DNA from: Haloplanus ruber
Lineage (GTDB): Archaea; Halobacteriota; Halobacteria; Halobacteriales; Haloferacaceae
Length of the DNA: 64,000 nucleotides
Assembly (NCBI RefSeq): GCF_024494725.1
Contig: NZ_JANHDK010000003.1
Location: 62,001 to 126,000 of the forward strand
Direction: 5' to 3'
The notes under the pieces are model-generated. The model saw only the letters and a program-made list of their open reading frames with translations, was not told the origin of the DNA and ran no database searches. Position numbers and translations under genes: made by a program. Shown piece after piece: positions 35,024 through 44,699 of this stretch; position 1 is the first letter of the stretch, and every line of letters starts with the position of its first letter.

Positions 35024-36093
35024 TGCCGGCCCGTCTCGCCTGTCCGGACTGCGGCGAAACGTACGCCGACCGCTGGCGCTGCACCTGCGGGGCACCCCTC
35101 TCGTTTGCTTCGACGCCCCGGCCCGACGGACCGGCACCCGACGCTTCCTCGTTCGACGCCCGCCGTGGCCTGTGGGCGTTCGACGGCTTCCTGCCCGTGG
35201 AGCGGCGGGTCACCCTGGGCGAGGGGTTCACGCCGCTCGTCGACGCCCCCGCGTGGGACGTGACGTTCAAACTGGAGTACGTCTCACCGACGGGGAGTTT
35301 CAAGGACCGCGGCGCCGCGACGGTCGTCTCGCGCGCGGTGGAACTCGGCGTCGACCGATTGATCGAGGACTCCTCGGGCAACGCGGGCACGGCCGTCGCC
35401 ACCTACGCCGCCCGCGCGGGCCTCGACGCCGACATCTACGTCCCCGCGTCGGTCATGGACGGGAAGCGACGCGCCATCGCCGCGACCGGCGCGCGGGTGC
35501 GGGAGGTGCCGGGGGACCGCGAGGCGGTCGCCACCGCGTGTCGGGACGCGGTCACGGCGGGCGAGGGCTGGTACGCCAGCCACGCCTGGAACCCGGCTTT
35601 CTTTGCCGGCACCGCCACCTTCGGCATCGAACTCGCCGCACAGCGGGACTGGTCGGTGCCCGACGCCGTCGTCGTCCCGCTCGGTCACGGAACGCTCTTG
35701 CTTGGCGCCTACCGGGGCTTTCGCGCGCTCGTCGAAGCGGGGTGGACCGACGAACTCCCGCAGTTGCTGGCCGTCCAGGCGACCGGGTACGCGCCGGTCG
35801 CCGACGACCGAGACGGCGGGACGACCGGACACAACGACCTCGCGGACGGCATCCAGGTGCGCGAGCCGGTCCGCCGCGGAGCCATCGACACCGCCCTCGA
35901 TACGACCGACGGCGACGCTATCGCGGTGTCCGAGGCGACCGTCGAGACGGCTCTCGCCGACCTGCGGGACGCGGGGTTCGGCGTCGAGCCGACCGCTGCG
36001 GTCGGCTTGGCGGGACTCCGTGCGTACCGGGACCGAGGGATCCTCGACTCCGATGCCGATGTCGTCGTCCCGCTCACCGGCCGCGCGAAGTGA
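35023..36093 (+). CDS. Threonine synthase-like PLP enzyme
   Basis: The 356-aa fold-type II PLP enzyme probably converts O-phosphohomoserine to threonine. It has an N-terminal zinc ribbon (Cys7, Cys10, Cys20, Cys22), PLP lysine Lys94 in SPTGSFKDRGA, the cofactor loop SSGNAGTAVATYAA (about 115-128) and a phosphate loop VVPLGHGTLLLG. The fourth ribbon pair is C-x-C instead of C-x2-C. Haloarchaea have several ThrC-like paralogues, so the exact substrate is less certain than the family. It is co-transcribed with the deacylase before it. Confidence 0.82.
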   Translation: MPARLACPDCGETYADRWRCTCGAPLSFASTPRPDGPAPDASSFDARRGLWAFDGFLPVERRVTLGEGFTPLVDAPAWDVTFKLEYVSPTGSFKDRGAATVVSRAVELGVDRLIEDSSGNAGTAVATYAARAGLDADIYVPASVMDGKRRAIAATGARVREVPGDREAVATACRDAVTAGEGWYASHAWNPAFFAGTATFGIELAAQRDWSVPDAVVVPLGHGTLLLGAYRGFRALVEAGWTDELPQLLAVQATGYAPVADDRDGGTTGHNDLADGIQVREPVRRGAIDTALDTTDGDAIAVSEATVETALADLRDAGFGVEPTAAVGLAGLRAYRDRGILDSDADVVVPLTGRAK

Positions 36094-36145
36094 GGGTTCC
36101 CGTCCTCGCCACCGCGGTCTGAGGCCGTCGCCGGTGACGAGGGTC

Positions 36146-36397
36146 TCACCGGATTTCGTCGAGCGTGACGAAGGCGTCGTCGGTCGCCGTGATCCAGGCC
36201 GTGAGCCGGCGATCCTCGGGAACGTTCGAGGGGTGTATCGTACACCGACTCCCGTCGCTCCCGACGGCTTCGACGGTGTGATCCAGCGTGAACGTCGGCC
36301 AACGGTCGAGTGCGGGGCTGTCGACTACCGCCGGGCGGTCGTCCTCGTCGGCCGAACTCACGGCCCGATCACCCGACGAGGTGTGGGTCGTTGACAC
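36146..36397 (-). CDS. Small haloarchaeal protein (DUF7511-like)
   Basis: The 83-aa protein has a disordered acidic N-terminus and a conserved C-terminal beta domain: HTVEAVGSDGSRCTIHP, VPEDRRLTAWITA and a terminal FVTLDEIR, a pattern found in many small haloarchaeal proteins. Function unknown. GTG at 36397 is chosen; the longer frame runs through low-complexity, non-acidic sequence. Confidence 0.72.
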   Translation of the reverse strand: MSTTHTSSGDRAVSSADEDDRPAVVDSPALDRWPTFTLDHTVEAVGSDGSRCTIHPSNVPEDRRLTAWITATDDAFVTLDEIR

Positions 36398-36489
36398 ATC
36401 ACCTCCACCGTTGGCTTCGTCCCTCTTCGCTATTCGCTCCTTACCACCGGGTAACGACTCGTTGAAGCGTGGATGGCTACCGTATACGA

Positions 36490-37758
36490 TCAGCGCTCGG
36501 GGTGGATCGGCGCGTCGAACCCGCCCCGGATCAGCGGTTTGGCGACGTGACGGCGTGCACAGGGTGGCACCTCGTACCACCCGGGATCGAGTTGCCGGTC
36601 GAGGTCACGTTCGACCCGGCCGGGGGCCGTCGTTTTGCAGTCCCGGCACCGGTAGCCCTGCCCCCGGCCGGCGCTCTCCATCGAACGCTCGCAGTCCGGA
36701 CACGTCGGCACGACGCGTTCGGTCGTCACCGCCTCTCGGACCGCGAACTTCTCGAGTTTGAGCGTTCCCTCGCTCACCTCGCCACAGACGGTCACGCGGT
36801 CGCCGACCCGAAGCGCACGCACCCGATCCCGGAATCGCTTGGTGGGTTCGAACGCCACGCAGGGGAGGCGGTCGTCGCCCTCGGAAAGCGTCAGGTGGAC
36901 ATGCCCCCCAGCCCGCGTCTCGGGGGCCTCGTCGACAACGCCGTCGACCCGGTAGGCCCGTCCGTCTTGGACCGTCCCGACCGTTCCCGGGCGCAGGTGG
37001 GCGTCGGTCCCCTGGTTGGTCACGAAGGTGGCGGTGCGGGCGACGGGTTCGCTCTCGATGGCGGCAGCCACGCGCTGGACCGTCTCTGGGTCGTCACCGC
37101 GGATTCCGTAGAGGATCGGCCCGGGCGCCGCGGGGACACAGACGAGTTCGTCCTCGACCCGGTCGACGGTGTCCCAGGCGTCGGGATAGGCCGCTTGCGC
37201 GGCCGCGACCACGGAGTCGTGATCGACCGTCCGGACGGTCCCACACCGATCCAGTTCCCGGTAGGCGATGTGTTCGTACGTCCAGTCTTCGAAGGCTTGG
37301 GCGGCGCCGACGGCCGCGAGAGCGCCGACTCGCCCCCGGCCCCCGGCCCATCCGTGATGGCGGTAGCCGGCGTCCTCGATCAGTGCCAGCGCATCCGCGG
37401 GGTCGACCCGTTCGCGAAGCGCCCGGCGCGCGAACGCGGCGACTGGATCGGGGACGGCCTCGGCCCCGCCCGGTGCCACGACGACGCCCGGACTCGTCCG
37501 CGGATCGTCGACCGCCGCGAAGCGGTCGATCAGGCGCTCGGCGAGGGCGCCCGTTCGGTCGGGTGCGAGGTCGGTCTCGACACAGAGGGCGGCGTTGCCC
37601 CGGGTCTTCCACTCGACGGCGGGGTTGAGACGGATCAGTCGTCGCTCGGTGACTCGTCCACCCGCGTCCGCGATGGCCTCCGCGAGACGGGTCGCCACGT
37701 AGGTCGTACACATCCCTCTGTCTCGGGAGTCCGTATCGTCGAGGCCGACGAGTGTCAC
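36490..37758 (-). CDS. tiaS: tRNA(Ile2) 2-agmatinylcytidine synthetase TiaS
   Basis: Attaches agmatine to C34 of the AUA-reading tRNA-Ile, an archaeal-specific decoding modification. The 422-aa protein begins VTLVGLDDTDSRDRGMCTTY, the kinase-like ATP domain of TiaS. It continues with HHGWAGGRGRVGALAAVG, an OB-fold region (about 280-350, AYRVDGVVDEAP then RVGDRVTVCGEV) and a C-terminal zinc ribbon CPDCERSMESAGRGQGYRCRDC (about 370-391). GTG start at 37758 begins exactly at the first strand. Confidence 0.93.
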   Translation of the reverse strand: MTLVGLDDTDSRDRGMCTTYVATRLAEAIADAGGRVTERRLIRLNPAVEWKTRGNAALCVETDLAPDRTGALAERLIDRFAAVDDPRTSPGVVVAPGGAEAVPDPVAAFARRALRERVDPADALALIEDAGYRHHGWAGGRGRVGALAAVGAAQAFEDWTYEHIAYRELDRCGTVRTVDHDSVVAAAQAAYPDAWDTVDRVEDELVCVPAAPGPILYGIRGDDPETVQRVAAAIESEPVARTATFVTNQGTDAHLRPGTVGTVQDGRAYRVDGVVDEAPETRAGGHVHLTLSEGDDRLPCVAFEPTKRFRDRVRALRVGDRVTVCGEVSEGTLKLEKFAVREAVTTERVVPTCPDCERSMESAGRGQGYRCRDCKTTAPGRVERDLDRQLDPGWYEVPPCARRHVAKPLIRGGFDAPIHPER

Positions 37759-37866
37759 GGAGGCGATACGCCGGGCGGCGTTGAAAGCCGTTTCGCGTCG
37801 TCGGACTGTGGCTCGCCCCCCGTGTGACACCCAATCGCCGGACAGCGGCCGGATCTCCGACACAAC

Positions 37867-37874
37867 TTATATAT
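37867..37874 (+). promoter_or_regulatory. TATA box for the COG1395 regulator gene
   Basis: TTATATAT lies 25-32 nt before the ATG at 37899. It is among the strongest TATA boxes in the window and fixes the downstream start as leaderless. Confidence 0.7.
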
Positions 37875-37898
37875 GCCGCGGAACGCTTACCTTTCGGT

Positions 37899-38870
37899 AT
37901 GTCACGGTCAGCACTGGTCGGAAACATCACTGCGATGCTCCAAGACGCGGGATTCGTGGTGAGCGACCGGTGTTCGATCCGCCCCAAGAGCTTCGACCTG
38001 GCGGCTCGTCACGGCGACGACCTGCTGTTGGTGAAGATTCTCGCCAACGTCGACGGTCTCGACGCTGCGACGGCGACCGAGATGCGTCGGCTCGGGTCGT
38101 ATCTCTCCGCGACGCCGCTGGTCATCGGGCTGCGGACGCGCGACGAGGAGTTGAAACCCGAGGTGGTGTACTTCCGGCACGGCATTCCGGCGATCAACCC
38201 CGATACCGCCTTCGACCTGTTCGTCGAGAACGTCTCGCCGCTCATCTACGCGGCGCCCGGCGGTCTCTACGTCAACATCGACGGCGACCTGCTCGCGGAC
38301 GAACGCGAGGAACGCGGCTGGAGTCTCGGTCGGCTGGCGACCGAACTCGGTGTCTCGCGCCGGACCGTCTCGAAGTACGAGGACGGCATGAACGCCAGTA
38401 TCGACGTGGCCATCCAGCTCGAGGAACTCTTCGACCAGCCGTTCAGCGACCCCGTGGACGTGATGGAGGGTGCCGAAGGGGTCCGCGAGGCTGATCCGAC
38501 CCCCGAAGATCCCGCCCTCGACCCCGAGGCAGACCACGTTCTCGCCGTCCTCGCTCGCGTCGGCTTTACCGTTCACCCGACGGACCGCGCCCCCTTCTCG
38601 GCCGTCAGCGAGGACGGCGACCGCGAAATCGCGAACCTGCTCACCGGGCACTCCGCGTTCACCCGAAGCGCCGAGAAGCGCGCCCGGATCATGTCCTCAA
38701 TCGGGGAGGTGACACAGACCCGCGCCGTGTACGTCACCGAGGAACGCGAGAAGCGAGACGCTGTCGAGGGGACGGCGCTCGTGAGCGAGGACGAACTCGC
38801 CGCACTCCGGGACGCCGAGGACCTGCGGGATCTGATCCTCGAACGCGCCAGAGCGCCGGCCGAGAGCTAA
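37899..38870 (+). CDS. HTH-type transcriptional regulator (COG1395 family)
   Basis: The 323-aa archaeal regulator has an N-terminal nuclease-like alpha/beta domain (about 1-120), a Cro/C1-type helix-turn-helix [32 protein letters not shown] (helices about 130-162) and a C-terminal alpha/beta domain. This architecture is broadly conserved in Euryarchaeota; targets are unknown. Start at 37899 is supported by the TATA box; the longer frame would translate the promoter. It ends 6 bp before the stop of the convergent glutaredoxin. Confidence 0.9.
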   Translation: MSRSALVGNITAMLQDAGFVVSDRCSIRPKSFDLAARHGDDLLLVKILANVDGLDAATATEMRRLGSYLSATPLVIGLRTRDEELKPEVVYFRHGIPAINPDTAFDLFVENVSPLIYAAPGGLYVNIDGDLLADEREERGWSLGRLATELGVSRRTVSKYEDGMNASIDVAIQLEELFDQPFSDPVDVMEGAEGVREADPTPEDPALDPEADHVLAVLARVGFTVHPTDRAPFSAVSEDGDREIANLLTGHSAFTRSAEKRARIMSSIGEVTQTRAVYVTEEREKRDAVEGTALVSEDELAALRDAEDLRDLILERARAPAES

Positions 38871-38876
38871 TCGCCG

Positions 38877-39137
38877 TCAGTTCTCCGCACGGGCGCCGTA
38901 GGTCTTCTCTAAGTACGCGACGATATCGTCACTCTCGGGCATCCCTTCGACCTCGTGGTCCGGATCGACGAGGACCGGGACGCCAGTCTGACCGCTTACC
39001 GCTTCGACTTCGGTCCGCTCCGAGTGGGATCGGGGGACCTCGTGAGAGACGTACTCCAGGTCGAGTTCGTCGAGTTTCTCGATTACCTTCGCGCAGTAGG
39101 GACAGCCGGGCAGCTCGTAGAGTTCGAGGTTCGACAT
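38877..39137 (-). CDS. Glutaredoxin/thioredoxin-like protein
   Basis: The 86-aa thiol-disulfide oxidoreductase has active site CPYC in YELPGCPYCAKVIEKLDELD (about 7-26), cis-Pro segment TGVPVLVDPDHEVEG and terminal helix SDDIVAYLEKTYG. Haloarchaea use gamma-glutamylcysteine as main thiol, which may be the reductant. Start at 39137; a second ATG lies one codon upstream. Confidence 0.92.
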   Translation of the reverse strand: MSNLELYELPGCPYCAKVIEKLDELDLEYVSHEVPRSHSERTEVEAVSGQTGVPVLVDPDHEVEGMPESDDIVAYLEKTYGARAEN

Positions 39138-39197
39138 CACGCAACTGTATGGCTTCGGGGAACTTGAGGGCGGCGGGCGTGTGCGCCGTCGGCGTCG

Positions 39198-40598
39198 CTA
39201 CGCGAGCGTGTTCGTCCGCACGACGTAGTACAGGACGAACGCGGCGGCAAGCGCCCAGTGCCCAGGCCGGATGTCATCCCACTCGCCGCGGGCGGCATTC
39301 ACTATCGGGTAGGTGACGATACCGGCCGCGATGCCCGTCGCGATGGAGTAGGTCAGCGGCATGACGAGGATGGTCATCCCCGCGGGAATCGCATAGGAGA
39401 GGTCGTCCCACGCGATGTCGACGACGTTGCCGAGCATGACGACCCCGATGACGACGAGGGCGATGTGAGAGGCATAGAGGGGAATCGCCGCCGCCAGCGG
39501 GACGACCGCGAGCGACCCAAGAAAGAGCAGGGCGACCACGAACGCGGTCATGCCGGTCCGCCCGCCCTCCTCGACGCCGGCGGCCGACTCGACGTACGTC
39601 GTCACCGTCGACGTGCCGAGCATTCCTCCCACCGTCGTGCCGACGGCGTCGGCCATCAGTGGCTTGTCGATGTCGGGTAGGTTACCGTCGTCGTCGAGGA
39701 AGCCGGCAATCTGTGCGACGCCGGTGAGCGTGCCGGCAGTGTCGAAGAAGTCGACGAAGAAGAACGTGAAGACGACCAGCGCGAAGGTGAACGCCTCGAT
39801 GTCTGCCAGCCCCGAGACGAACGCGCCGGCCAGCGGCGTGATGTCGTAGGTGGCGCTCGGACCGCCGGCGACGAGTCGGCCGGCGGCATCGCTCCCGACG
39901 ACCCCGGCGTTGGCAACGACCCAGCCCATGGCAGCGGTGGCGACGATGCCGAGGACGATAGAACCCTTGATCCCGCGGGCATAGAGCGCGAAGGTAAAGA
40001 GGAGACCGACGATGGAGACGATGGCGACGGGATCGGAGGCGACTGCCCCTAACTGTACGAGCGTCGCGGGGTCGTCGACGACGATGCCCATCGCCTGTAA
40101 CCCGATGATGGCCAGAAAGAGGCCGATCCCGGTACCGACGGCGAACTTGACCGGTTCGGGGAACGCCCGGATGACGTACTCGCGGGCGCCGACGGCGGTG
40201 AGGAGAATAAAGACGATTCCCTCGACGACGACGGCCGCGAGCGCGGTTTGCCAGGGAATACCGAGCGCCCCGACGACGGTGAACGCAAAGAAGGCGTTCA
40301 GCCCGAGACCCGGCGCCTGTCCGAATGGACGGTTCGCGTAAAATGCCATGACGAGCGTCGCCGTCGCCGCCGCAATGATGGTAACCACCGCGAGCATCGA
40401 CTGTACCTCCGGCGGGCTGTATCCTTGGACGATGATCCCGGGCTTCTCGCCGGGGATGCCGGCGAGAATACTCGGGTTCACCACCACGATGTACGACATC
40501 GTCAGAAAGGTAGTGATCCCCGCGATGATCTCCGTCCGGAGATCTGTTCCGTGCTCCTCGAGTGCGAAGTAGTTCGACAGCGAATCGCTCAGCGCCAT
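39198..40598 (-). CDS. Purine permease, AzgA-like (NCS2 superfamily)
   Basis: The 466-aa transporter has about 13 hydrophobic segments. It matches AzgA/PbuG-type hypoxanthine/guanine/adenine permeases: N-terminal RTEIIAGITTFLTMSYIVVVNP (about 21-42), GQAPGLGLNAFFAFTVV (about 93-109), VDFFDTAGTLTGVAQ (about 289-303) and GTSTVTTYVESAAGVEEGGRTG (about 334-355). It probably imports purine bases with protons or Na+. A TATA element gives it its own leaderless transcript downstream of pyrE. Confidence 0.93.
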   Translation of the reverse strand: MALSDSLSNYFALEEHGTDLRTEIIAGITTFLTMSYIVVVNPSILAGIPGEKPGIIVQGYSPPEVQSMLAVVTIIAAATATLVMAFYANRPFGQAPGLGLNAFFAFTVVGALGIPWQTALAAVVVEGIVFILLTAVGAREYVIRAFPEPVKFAVGTGIGLFLAIIGLQAMGIVVDDPATLVQLGAVASDPVAIVSIVGLLFTFALYARGIKGSIVLGIVATAAMGWVVANAGVVGSDAAGRLVAGGPSATYDITPLAGAFVSGLADIEAFTFALVVFTFFFVDFFDTAGTLTGVAQIAGFLDDDGNLPDIDKPLMADAVGTTVGGMLGTSTVTTYVESAAGVEEGGRTGMTAFVVALLFLGSLAVVPLAAAIPLYASHIALVVIGVVMLGNVVDIAWDDLSYAIPAGMTILVMPLTYSIATGIAAGIVTYPIVNAARGEWDDIRPGHWALAAAFVLYYVVRTNTLA

Positions 40599-40621
40599 CT
40601 ATACCACAGCGTATCCGGGAT

Positions 40622-40627
40622 GTATAA
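40622..40627 (-). promoter_or_regulatory. TATA box for the purine permease
   Basis: TTATAC on the minus strand lies 24-29 nt before the ATG at 40598, inside an AT-rich patch (40599-40640) between pyrE and the permease gene. Confidence 0.6.
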
Positions 40628-40689
40628 CTTAACGTTTGGCATGCCTCATCCGCGAAAGCCGAACGAACGTCGATACCCGCTGGCGGTTC

Positions 40690-41211
40690 TCACTCTTCGC
40701 CGAGCAGGTCGTCGGCGGTCAGCAGGGCGTCGAGGTCGATTCCGTGGTCGGCCAAGAGTTCGCTCGCGCCCTCTCCTCGGTCGACGACCACCAGCACTCG
40801 GTCGACGACGGCGCCGGCTGCCCGGAGCGCCTCGACGGCGTCCAGTGCGCTCTTGCCCGTCGTGGCGATATCCTCGAGGACGACCACGCGCTCGCCGTCG
40901 TCGAGACGGCCCTCGATGCGGTTGCCCGTCCCGTACTCCTTTGCCTCCTTGCGGGCGATGACGTAGGGCCGGTCGGTCTCGGCACTCGTCACCGCCACCA
41001 GCGGCACTGCGCCGAGGGCGACGCCCGCGAGTTTCGGCTCGTCGATCCGCGCGGCGAAGGCTGTCGCGATGCGCCGCAGACACTCGGGGTCGGTCTCGAA
41101 GAGATACTTGTCGACGTAGTAGTCGCTCGTCCCGCCGTGGGAGAGTTCGAATTCGCCGAACTTGACGGCGTCCGCGTCCCGGAGCGCCGCGATGAGATCC
41201 TGGTCAGCCAT
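40690..41211 (-). CDS. pyrE: Orotate phosphoribosyltransferase
   Basis: Forms orotidine monophosphate from orotate and PRPP in pyrimidine synthesis. The 173-aa enzyme shows [22 protein letters not shown] (substrate region), [16 protein letters not shown] with catalytic Lys, and PRPP motif [25 protein letters not shown] (about 109-133). This is the short archaeal form. It lies downstream of carS on the same strand, but no functional link is evident. Confidence 0.95.
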   Translation of the reverse strand: MADQDLIAALRDADAVKFGEFELSHGGTSDYYVDKYLFETDPECLRRIATAFAARIDEPKLAGVALGAVPLVAVTSAETDRPYVIARKEAKEYGTGNRIEGRLDDGERVVVLEDIATTGKSALDAVEALRAAGAVVDRVLVVVDRGEGASELLADHGIDLDALLTADDLLGEE

Positions 41212-41257
41212 TGCCGTGATCCGGGCCGCGAACGGACATAAACGGGACGGTCCCCGC

Positions 41258-41800
41258 TTACCACGGCTCCGACTTCAGCCCCAAGAGGTACGCCCCAGCG
41301 TTGGTCGTGACATGGAGGAGGGGCGTGGCGATCAGGACCACCGCCAGGCGCGCGGGCGAGAACGTCGCGAGCGTCCACGCGGGTTCGAGAAGCGCTGCCA
41401 GTGCGAGCGCCCCGACGACGAAGTCGAGTTGGTCCAGTCCCGGGACGGCCGCACCACGCTCGCGGTCGAGACGTCGCTTGACGAACGAGGCCCCGATATC
41501 ACCGAGCATCGCGCCGAGCGCCAGCCCGACCGCCGCCCGGAGCGGGAAGGCCGGGAGCGAAGCCCCGAGTGCCGCGGCGACGCTCGGCCGGGCGGCATCG
41601 AGTCCCAGCGCCAGCGCGACGCCCGCAGTCGTCCCGGCCGCCGTGCCGCGCCACGTTTTGCCGTCGCCGAGCAGACGCCGGCCGTCGACCGTCCGCCCGC
41701 CGTCGATGGGGCGGCCACCGCCCGCAAGCACCGCGACGTTGTTCGGGACGTACGCCGGTAACATCGCCCAGAGCGCGCCCGCGACGAGCGAGACGACCAT
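41258..41800 (-). CDS. carS: CDP-archaeol synthase
   Basis: Integral membrane enzyme that activates unsaturated archaetidic acid with CTP to CDP-archaeol, the precursor of polar archaeal lipids. The 180-aa protein has about five helices and the family cytoplasmic motifs: [35 protein letters not shown] (about 39-52), [17 protein letters not shown] (about 100-116) and the C-terminal [18 protein letters not shown]. Start at 41800; longer frames run through non-conserved sequence. Confidence 0.93.
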   Translation of the reverse strand: MVVSLVAGALWAMLPAYVPNNVAVLAGGGRPIDGGRTVDGRRLLGDGKTWRGTAAGTTAGVALALGLDAARPSVAAALGASLPAFPLRAAVGLALGAMLGDIGASFVKRRLDRERGAAVPGLDQLDFVVGALALAALLEPAWTLATFSPARLAVVLIATPLLHVTTNAGAYLLGLKSEPW

Positions 41801-41891
41801 ACCGTCCGTAGGTGGCTGGGGGGGCAAAAGCTCCGGCGGTTCGCAGCCCGACGTAGACACGCTGAAGACCCCGGCACTCCATCCTCCGGTA

Positions 41892-42545
41892 ATGTCCTCG
41901 TGGAGACGCGACGTCGCCAGCGGACTGGTGGTCCTCGTCCCCATCCTCGTCACCCTCTTTGTCCTCAACTGGCTGTACGCCAAGGTCGCGGAACTGCCGG
42001 TCGTCCGGACGCTCCCGCCGTACTACGGCGTCCCCGTGGCCATCGTCGTGTTCGTCATGCTGGTGCTGTCGGTTGGTTACCTGATGCGGACCACCGTCGG
42101 CCGCCTGTTCGAGCGCGGCCTCGACAGCGCGATGAACCACGTCCCACTGATCCGGGTGCTCTACAACGCCTCGAAGCTCGCGGTCGAGACGGCACTCACC
42201 GGAACCGAGGACCTCCAGAAGCCGGTACGACTGGAGACTTGGCCCGGGATCAACATGACGGCGTTCAAGACCGGACAGACCACCGCCGATGGCAAGGTCG
42301 TCCTGTTTATGCCCACCGCCCCCAACATCACCACCGGCTTCGTCATCGAGGTGGCGCCCGACCGGATCGAGGAGACCGGAGAGAGCGTCGAGGAGGCGCT
42401 GACGCGCATCCTCAGCGCCGGGTTCGCCGAGGACGAACACGCCCAGGGGGTCGAGGTCCCCGTCGAGGAGGCGGTGGCGGACGCCGGTCGTGAGAGCGAC
42501 GCGGGGACCGACGTGTCGACCGACGGAAGCGGTGATCCCGACTAG
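41892..42545 (+). CDS. DUF502-family membrane protein
   Basis: The 217-aa protein has two N-terminal helices (about 9-27 and 44-66) and a soluble domain with the DUF502 pattern ([15 protein letters not shown], then [20 protein letters not shown]). The acidic tail (about 185-217) is likely disordered. The function of this widespread prokaryotic family is not established. It is divergent to carS and converges with ilvE through a shared CTAG. Confidence 0.87.
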   Translation: MSSWRRDVASGLVVLVPILVTLFVLNWLYAKVAELPVVRTLPPYYGVPVAIVVFVMLVLSVGYLMRTTVGRLFERGLDSAMNHVPLIRVLYNASKLAVETALTGTEDLQKPVRLETWPGINMTAFKTGQTTADGKVVLFMPTAPNITTGFVIEVAPDRIEETGESVEEALTRILSAGFAEDEHAQGVEVPVEEAVADAGRESDAGTDVSTDGSGDPD

Positions 42546-43489
42546 GCGTCGACGTACGTGAACCAGTCCTCGTGGGCGTCGGTGCGGCGTTCGACCAGGT
42601 CGAAAAACGCCTGTTGGATGTCGGCGGTCACCGGACCGCGGCTCCCCTCTCCGATGACGACGTTGTCGACCTTGCGGATCGGTGTGACCTCCGCCGCGGT
42701 GCCCGAGAAGAACAGTTCGTCGGCGGTGTTGAGTTCGCCGCGGCTGATCGTCGCGTCGTCGTGGACGGTGTAGCCCTGTTCGCGTGCGAGCGTGACGACG
42801 GTGTTCCGGGTGATGCCGTCGAGGATTCCCTCGGCGAGTCCGGGGGTGTAGATTTCGTCGTCACGGACGAGAAACAGGTTCTCGCCCGGTCCCTCGGCGA
42901 CGTTGCCCTCGCTGTTCAGGAGGAGGGCCTCGGTGTAACCCTCGCGTTTCGCCTCCAGACTCGCCAGCACGCTGTTGACGTACGGCCCCGTCGTCTTGGC
43001 GTTGGTCGGAATCTGTGCCGAGGAGTACTTCTGCCACGACGACACCGTAACCTCGACGCCCTGCTCTAGGGCGTCCTCACCGAGATAGGCCCCCCAGGGC
43101 CAGACAGCGATGGCCACCTGTTCGGGACAGGTCTCGGGACTCAGTCCCAGCATGTCATAGCCGTAGTACGCTATCGGGCGGATATAACAGGAGGGAAGGT
43201 CCTGACGGCGGATGAGTTCCGCCGTCGCCTCGGTCAGTTCCTCGCGGTCGAAGGGAATCTCTAGGTTGTACGGCTTCCCCGACTGATAGAACCGATCCAG
43301 ATGCTCCTCCCAGCGGAAGATGGCCGGTCCCTTCTCGGTGTCGTAACAGCGGACTCCCTCGAAGATTCCCGTGCCGTAGTGCAGGCCGTGGGTGAGCACG
43401 TGAATCTGGGCGTCGTCCCAATCGACGAACTCGCCGTCCATCCAGATGGTATCGACGTCGCCGGCCTCACGCATCTCGTCGAATCCCAT
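42542..43489 (-). CDS. ilvE: Branched-chain amino-acid aminotransferase
   Basis: Transaminates valine, leucine and isoleucine with 2-oxoglutarate. The 315-aa fold-type IV PLP enzyme has the HVLTHGLHYGTGIFEGVRCY opening (about 30-49), PLP-binding Lys165 in IPTNAKTTGPYVNS, EGPGENLFLV, GILDGITRNTVV and LFFSGTAAEVTPI. The start at 43489 (MGFDEMREAG) is chosen over one 9 bp upstream. The upstream region to ribB is a long non-coding stretch. Confidence 0.93.
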   Translation of the reverse strand: MGFDEMREAGDVDTIWMDGEFVDWDDAQIHVLTHGLHYGTGIFEGVRCYDTEKGPAIFRWEEHLDRFYQSGKPYNLEIPFDREELTEATAELIRRQDLPSCYIRPIAYYGYDMLGLSPETCPEQVAIAVWPWGAYLGEDALEQGVEVTVSSWQKYSSAQIPTNAKTTGPYVNSVLASLEAKREGYTEALLLNSEGNVAEGPGENLFLVRDDEIYTPGLAEGILDGITRNTVVTLAREQGYTVHDDATISRGELNTADELFFSGTAAEVTPIRKVDNVVIGEGSRGPVTADIQQAFFDLVERRTDAHEDWFTYVDA

Positions 43490-44009
43490 CTCACGCACCC
43501 TCCGTGTGCCGGCTTGGACGTCCCGTCCGAATCCCGTCGCGAGAAGTCGTCGTATCGAACAACATACGTTAGTGTAATTTGTCCCAATCCGCTCTTAACA
43601 GTTTCCGTGCGGACGCTCCGATCACCCCGTGGGCGTTCCCCGTAACCCGCCGTGACCGCCGAGCGACCCTCGCGGGGGACACCCAGGACGGCCGGCACGA
43701 CCCTCGCGGCCGACGGAGGCTAACACAATTGGTTTACTATTGGTCATGAGTTTACGAAATTTTAACGCATATCGATTACATCACCTGTGTGAGAGGCCGC
43801 CGATGCCGGCGGGGGCTCACTCGGGATGACGTCTCACTCTGTGCCATGGGGTCAGACTGCCCCCGCCCCCGAATGCGCCATCGTCGCCTCTCACTCCTCT
43901 GTACCTAGCGATCCGGAGTCGCCGTCGTCGCCGTCCGCTGATAACTGTGCGGCGCGGGCGCGCTTGGTTCGATAGCCCTGCGTGTGTCCGATGCCCGCCG
44001 GTCGACGAT
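43490..44009. other. 520-bp intergenic region between ilvE and ribB
   Basis: No protein gene can be supported. The part next to ilvE should hold its promoter. An AT-rich block at about 43725-43785, unlike the surrounding GC-rich DNA, is followed by a strong hairpin (43789-43820). A minus-strand frame just after ribB reads as an acidic tail (QLSADGDDGDSGSLGTEE, ending near 43896) but has no start of its own. The block could be a small RNA gene with its promoter, a gene remnant or simple regulatory DNA. Confidence 0.5.
43789..43820. repeat. Hairpin-forming inverted repeat in the ilvE-ribB intergenic region
   Basis: Outer arms GTGAG (43789-43793) and CTCAC (43816-43820) enclose inner arms CCGCCG (43797-43802) and CGGCGG (43807-43812), with a 3x3 internal loop and ATGC apical loop. 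The structure lies just downstream of an AT-rich, promoter-like block. It has no T tract, so a simple terminator role is not favoured. Confidence 0.5.
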
Positions 44010-44699
44010 TCAGGCGAGTACGTCCACGAGCGTCGCGCCCTCGACGAACGGCACGCCGTGTTCTCGGGCGTAGGCTCGGGCGTCGGCGGTCGAGAGCGCC
44101 CCGCCCGTCTCGTCGTCGAGCATCTCACACCCGGCGACTGCGGGGGCGACGCCGGCCTCGCGAGCCAGCGCCACGCCGAGTTCGGTGTGGCCGCGGCGCT
44201 CGGCGAGGAGACCCGGGGCCGCGCGTAGCAGGTGGACGTGTCCGGGCGTGCGGAACTCCTCGGCAAAGGCGGCGACTCCGTAGCCTGCATCGTCGCTCAC
44301 CTCGCCCAGACGGCGGATGGTCAGCGCCCGGTCGTCGTCGGTGATCCCGGTGAACCCGTCCCGGTGGTTGACCGTCAGCGAGAACGAGGGGTGGGCGTCG
44401 TACTCCAGGTCGCTGTGGTCGTTCGCCGGGTGGTCGAGCACCTCGTGGAGGAACGGGAGGTCGAACCGCTCGGCGACGGCGTCGGGAAGTGCGACGAACA
44501 CGAGGCCGCCGCCGTCGTTTCGGAGGCGACTCATCGCGGCCGGGGTCACTGCACTCGCGGGGTAAAGCAGGTCCGTCTCGCCCTCACGGTCGTCGGCGTC
44601 GTGGACGAGCACCGGGTTGCCGGCACGAAACGCCGCGACGGCGCGGTCGAGTGCGTCCCGGTCCGGTTCCGTTGACTCCTCCTGACCCTGGACGGTCAC
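44010..44699 (-). CDS. ribB: 3,4-dihydroxy-2-butanone 4-phosphate synthase
   Basis: Makes the four-carbon riboflavin precursor from ribulose 5-phosphate. The 229-aa protein shows the catalytic acidic loop [16 protein letters not shown] (about 31-46), THEAMRN-like [41 protein letters not shown] (about 114-136) and [16 protein letters not shown] with its conserved His. A GTG start at 44699 overlaps the rbkR stop by 4 bp. The ribulose 5-phosphate substrate is the product of Gnd encoded at 16 kb. Confidence 0.94.
   Translation of the reverse strand: MTVQGQEESTEPDRDALDRAVAAFRAGNPVLVHDADDREGETDLLYPASAVTPAAMSRLRNDGGGLVFVALPDAVAERFDLPFLHEVLDHPANDHSDLEYDAHPSFSLTVNHRDGFTGITDDDRALTIRRLGEVSDDAGYGVAAFAEEFRTPGHVHLLRAAPGLLAERRGHTELGVALAREAGVAPAVAGCEMLDDETGGALSTADARAYAREHGVPFVEGATLVDVLA

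Noticed and set aside
43896-43992. Minus-strand frame GHTQGYRTKRARAAQ... ending in an acidic tail after ribB
   Set aside because: It looks protein-like but lacks any start codon outside ribB; kept only as a possible gene remnant in the intergenic note.
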